A stretch of 58,581 bases of DNA from Phoronis australis (taxonomy: Eukaryota; Phoronida; Phoronidae). The notes beneath the pieces are model-generated. The model was not told the origin of the DNA. It saw only the letters and a list, made by a program, of their open reading frames with translations, and did no database searches. The DNA lies in the NCBI GenBank assembly GCA_002633005.1, contig NMRA01000324.1:378624-437204 (forward strand), read 5' to 3'. This document shows, one piece after another, positions 56,100 to 58,581 of this stretch (positions are counted from its first letter, which is position 1; every line of letters begins with the position of its first letter). Position numbers and translations under genes: made by a program.

Positions 56100-57510
56100 G
56101 CCAAAGAAGCAAACTAAGAAGTGGTATATAGATGGCTCATTGCGTAAATTAAAAAAATCACTTATGAAATGATGTAAAGAGTTCCAGAAACGTTTAACAC
56201 AGAATCAGCTAAAAAACAGATGCTGTAAAGTCTGGAATTCGCAACATTGGTCTGTTTGTGAAATACCAAATATTTTTACTATTTTTTATATAAATTCTTT
56301 TGTGAATGATAAAGTATTTAAACATTGTCAAATGGCGGTTTATGGGTAGATTGAAAGGGAGATTATATATTTCTTTAATTTTGGTGTTTGTGCAATAGTT
56401 GAGTAAAAACGCATGCTTATCTGGTTTTACAGAAAACTTGTGAATAAATGTGTTTTTGATCAACGCATTGGAACTACTGAAGAATAAAAATCTACTGTTA
56501 AAAAATCTTCTATCCGACACACTCAGAACTTTCGTCAAGGTCGTTGTAGTGGAAGAAAATTTATGATAGACATATCCTTTAAGTTATAATTTTTCTTAAT
56601 GCTTTCCCATTTAAGAAGTTTTCTCTAGCTATCTAAAAGATCTTCACAAAATATGAGTCCTGCATTGCACAGATCTTGGTAAACTAATTATTTACCGTTA
56701 ACAGTTAAGTTACAATTGTTCCATATTACTTGTTTGGCTATTGGTACTTCCTTGAAAATTTCAGGATTAAGAATATACAAGGTTGCGAGAATGTCTTTGT
56801 AAAAAGGTTCTTAATTTCGCATTTTAGAGTTTTCAGTAAAAAAATGGATGAAAAAATGAGGACACAGCCAATACGACTTAAAAGATGCCTCGGGTATATC
56901 CTCCAATTTGACTCATCCTATCTATTGAAACGCTTGACCAAATTAAATAACAAGTTTAACTCAATCTGTTCAATCTTAGGATATTTCAAACCACCCTCTT
57001 GATATGGCGAAATAGTCACGGTTTCTTTAAATTTTGGTCGTCTCTGGTAAGTTTATTAATTTCAGGAATTCTTATTTGGTGATACCCACAGTTGACACCA
57101 CATGAATGAGTTTCGATAAACCAAAATTTTTCGTTAGGAAGATTCTGCCTCTTATGTACAAATTTCGAATTTTCAAAATATTAAACAGGTCTTGAAGTTT
57201 TTGGATTTATCATCAAATTTGAGTGTTTCAGCGTCATCTCTTTTTCCTGCCAAAGAATATTCCTAGACCTTTAATGAGTTTCGGGGCCAGCTGATTCCGT
57301 AAAGTGATTTACGATTTCGGTTCATTGTTGAGGCAAACATAACTTGGCATTTTTCATAATTCAAATGGAGTCCAGATAATGTTCCATAATAATCTAACAA
57401 TTCAAAACAGTAATTGCCAGATTCTTTGTCCTTATAGCTGGGCAGATAAGTGCAAATATGCACCAGAAGTGTGCAAATGATGATACAAGCACCAAATTTT
57501 CCATGATGAC
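56100..57510 (-). pseudogene. L1/Tx1-like LINE ORF2 remnant
   Basis: Minus-strand blocks in order: DKESGNYCFELLDYYGTLSG then LHLNYEKCQVMFAS (57440-57350, RT region just after the catalytic box, 'SGL.LN..KS..M'); LYGISWPRNSLKVLGIFF (57310-57250); RNLYIRGRIFLTKNFGLSKL then IHVVS (57160-57100, 'R.LTL.GRI...KTL.LSKL'); EGGLKYPKIEQIELNLLFNL (about 57000); IYNLPFNLPINRHLTMFKYF then IIHKRIYIKNS (56410-56290). Separated by frameshifts and stops. The endonuclease and the catalytic box lie outside or are lost. Confidence 0.8.
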
Positions 57511-57564
57511 TCATAATAGCATACTTAAGAGATCTGTTCGCCTAGCCACCTGAAAATCCAAGAT

Positions 57565-57590
57565 GGCGGCCATTTTTCAAGATGGCCGCC
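57565..57590. repeat. GGCGGCCAT inverted repeat
   Basis: GGCGGCCAT (57565-57573) and ATGGCCGCC (57582-57590) are perfect inverses 8 bases apart, and AAGATGGC occurs twice in direct orientation. CCAAGATGGCGGC is also a match to the YY1-type core (AAGATGGCGGC). Could be a promoter-type site or part of a small repeat. Confidence 0.55.
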
Positions 57591-57600
57591 GTCCAGTGTT

Positions 57601-57890
57601 CGTGATAATGATTTTCCTTGTAAATCAGTATATACCCAACCGAGTTTAGCAATCTTGGGGTCAAATGTTATAGTTTTCGGTATGCGCAATTCAGTTTGGA
57701 CACTGTGAACACTCTCAATTACATATATTGTCCAGATATAGACAATTATACTCTTTAATTCGGTCAATTTCTATGATTTTTGTCTGGGCGAATGCTTTGG
57801 TCACGCTGCATTTGTCTTGTATCAATAGCTGATTATATATTATGCATAGGGTGTACGGGTGTAGGGGTAGAGGTAGTACTTTTGTTTCAG
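57601..57890. other. Probable intron or upstream region of the following exon
   Basis: AT-rich, ending in a pyrimidine-rich acceptor. No upstream exon of the same gene is recognisable within the window. Confidence 0.4.
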
Positions 57891-58581
57891 CAGTCAGCCA
57901 CATCCCCTGGATCACAATTTAACAGGCATGCCAAGGACCCGGAGACCCCCTTTGCCTTTTATTTTGGCTTGTCTGTCTTTGCCAAAACAAGGAAGAGACA
58001 ACTGATTGTGATGCTCCATAGGAACGGAATCAGTGTTTCTTATGATAGGGCCCGTAAAAGCTCAGTCCACCTTGGAGAGACTGTTGTGGCACAGTACGTT
58101 GAAGATGGAGTCGTCCGCCCACCAGTCCTGCAAAAGCATGTGTTCACGACTTCTGCGGTGGACAACATTGACCACAACCCGACTTCAACTACAGCTCAAT
58201 CTTCCTTCCATGGTACAAGTATGTCCCTCTTTGAGCACCCAAGTTCTGAATACCCTGGTGAAGAACGTAAAGCACTGAAACTCAATCCAGATGTCAAGGT
58301 CAAGAAAGTCCCAGAGCCTCCTGAGGATTTCACAACGTTCGACCAGCTTGCATCACAAAGAATCCCAATCCTCCTACAATTACAAGTCATATTTACCCTA
58401 CACCCGAGTCAATCAAGTCACACATGAAGATTACATGTGGTTGGAAAAGATATCACTAACCGAGACCATTGGAGACGGGGTAAATGTGTCACGTGCAACC
58501 CATCATGCTGCACAGAACATCAGCCAATCATTCGAAGTGAGCCTTACCTCAGTAATGGCTATAATTCTTCACCAGGCCAAC
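57891..58581 (+). CDS. Exon of an uncharacterised multicopy invertebrate protein family (frameshifted)
   Basis: Acceptor TACTTTTGTTTCAG ends at 57890, and the frame starts in phase: QSATSPGSQFNRHAKDPETP, FAFYFGLSVFAKTRKRQLIV, LHRNGISVSYDRA, VVAQYVEDGVVRPPVLQKHV, FTTSAVDNIDHNPTSTT and SFHGTSMSLFEHPS. I know this motif set ('K.G.F.T...DNIDHNPSSTTA..SFHGT.ISLFQ') from very numerous predicted proteins of corals, lancelets and molluscs, function unknown. Near 58345-58375 the frame must shift: downstream, another frame reads THEDYMWLEKISLTETIGDG and VSRATHHAAQNISQSFEVSL, which continues the family pattern to the window edge. Therefore pseudogene, sequence error or polymorphism. ATG-initiated reading from 57780 is probably intronic. 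Confidence 0.7.

Noticed and set aside
58033-58390. Alternative ORFs inside the terminal exon
   Set aside because: Shadows of the frame carrying the DNIDHNP...SFHGT motifs.
1-58581. CRISPR array, prokaryotic operon, phage or endogenous virus
   Set aside because: No spaced direct repeats of CRISPR type, no long adjacent ORFs, no envelope or capsid motif. All RT-bearing pieces are LINE-like or BEL/Pao-like.

Overview
The window is animal (metazoan) genomic DNA, most likely from a marine invertebrate. It is AT-rich, its short coding pieces are separated by sequence with consensus-like splice sites, and it is dominated by decayed transposable elements of animal type: L1/Tx1-like, CR1/L2-like, I-like and R2-like LINEs, BEL/Pao, a THAP-domain gene, Helentron-like arrays and large terminal-inverted-repeat (TIR) DNA elements. 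No bacterial operon, ribosome-binding site, CRISPR array, rRNA or sound tRNA is visible. The species cannot be fixed from sequence alone; lancelets, cnidarians, hemichordates and molluscs are all compatible. One assembly gap (Ns) lies at 50909-51182.

Layout. 1-7.7 kb: T-rich and ATT low complexity, one dispersed repeat, and a small foldback element bounded by inverted 16-bp minisatellites. 7.7-9.5 kb (minus): a LINE patchwork of an intact ORF1, a CR1-like reverse transcriptase (RT) tail and an L1/Tx1-like tail. 9.5-18.6 kb: mostly unassigned, with a decayed coding region (13.8-14.2 kb) and a strong 27-bp hairpin (15.24 kb). 18.6-19.5 kb: a solo arm of a large TIR element. 20.7-25.3 kb (plus): candidate exons of an unrecognised host or domesticated gene, exon 1 carrying an in-frame TAG. 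28.6-37.0 kb: a broken THAP domain, a 2.3-kb foldback of element-internal sequence, a full TIR element (31.17-36.08 kb) and a tandem extra arm (to 37.02 kb). 37.6-40.5 kb: a decayed zinc-finger/RT LINE (plus) abutting a BEL/Pao remnant (minus). 42.5-44.2 kb (minus): an unrecognised exon-like piece and a CR1/L2-like RT remnant. 44.2-48.2 kb: a tandem array of three 1.2-1.3 kb Helentron-like units. 48.2-54.7 kb: a second, oppositely oriented full TIR element, split by an I-like LINE that contains the gap. 54.8-56.0 kb: a related satellite of about 0.4-kb units. 56.1-57.5 kb (minus): an L1/Tx1-like remnant. 57.9 kb to the end (plus): an exon of a multicopy invertebrate protein family, with a frameshift.

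The most noteworthy material is non-coding. First is a TIR element family of about 4.7-4.9 kb, present as two full copies, solo or tandem arms and a foldback. It has GTCGG-rich subterminal arrays, TA next to the termini, and no visible transposase. Second is the Helentron-like array: its units end in a 3' hairpin plus CTAG, carry sub-terminal inverted repeats matching a palindrome cluster at the array start, and keep the hairpin although its sequence differs from unit to unit. Both this array and the 54.8-56.0 kb satellite repeat direct-repeat-1 (DR1) nuclear-receptor-type motifs (AGGTCAAAGGTCA). All homology statements come from reading the sequence and from remembered family motifs; no database search was run.
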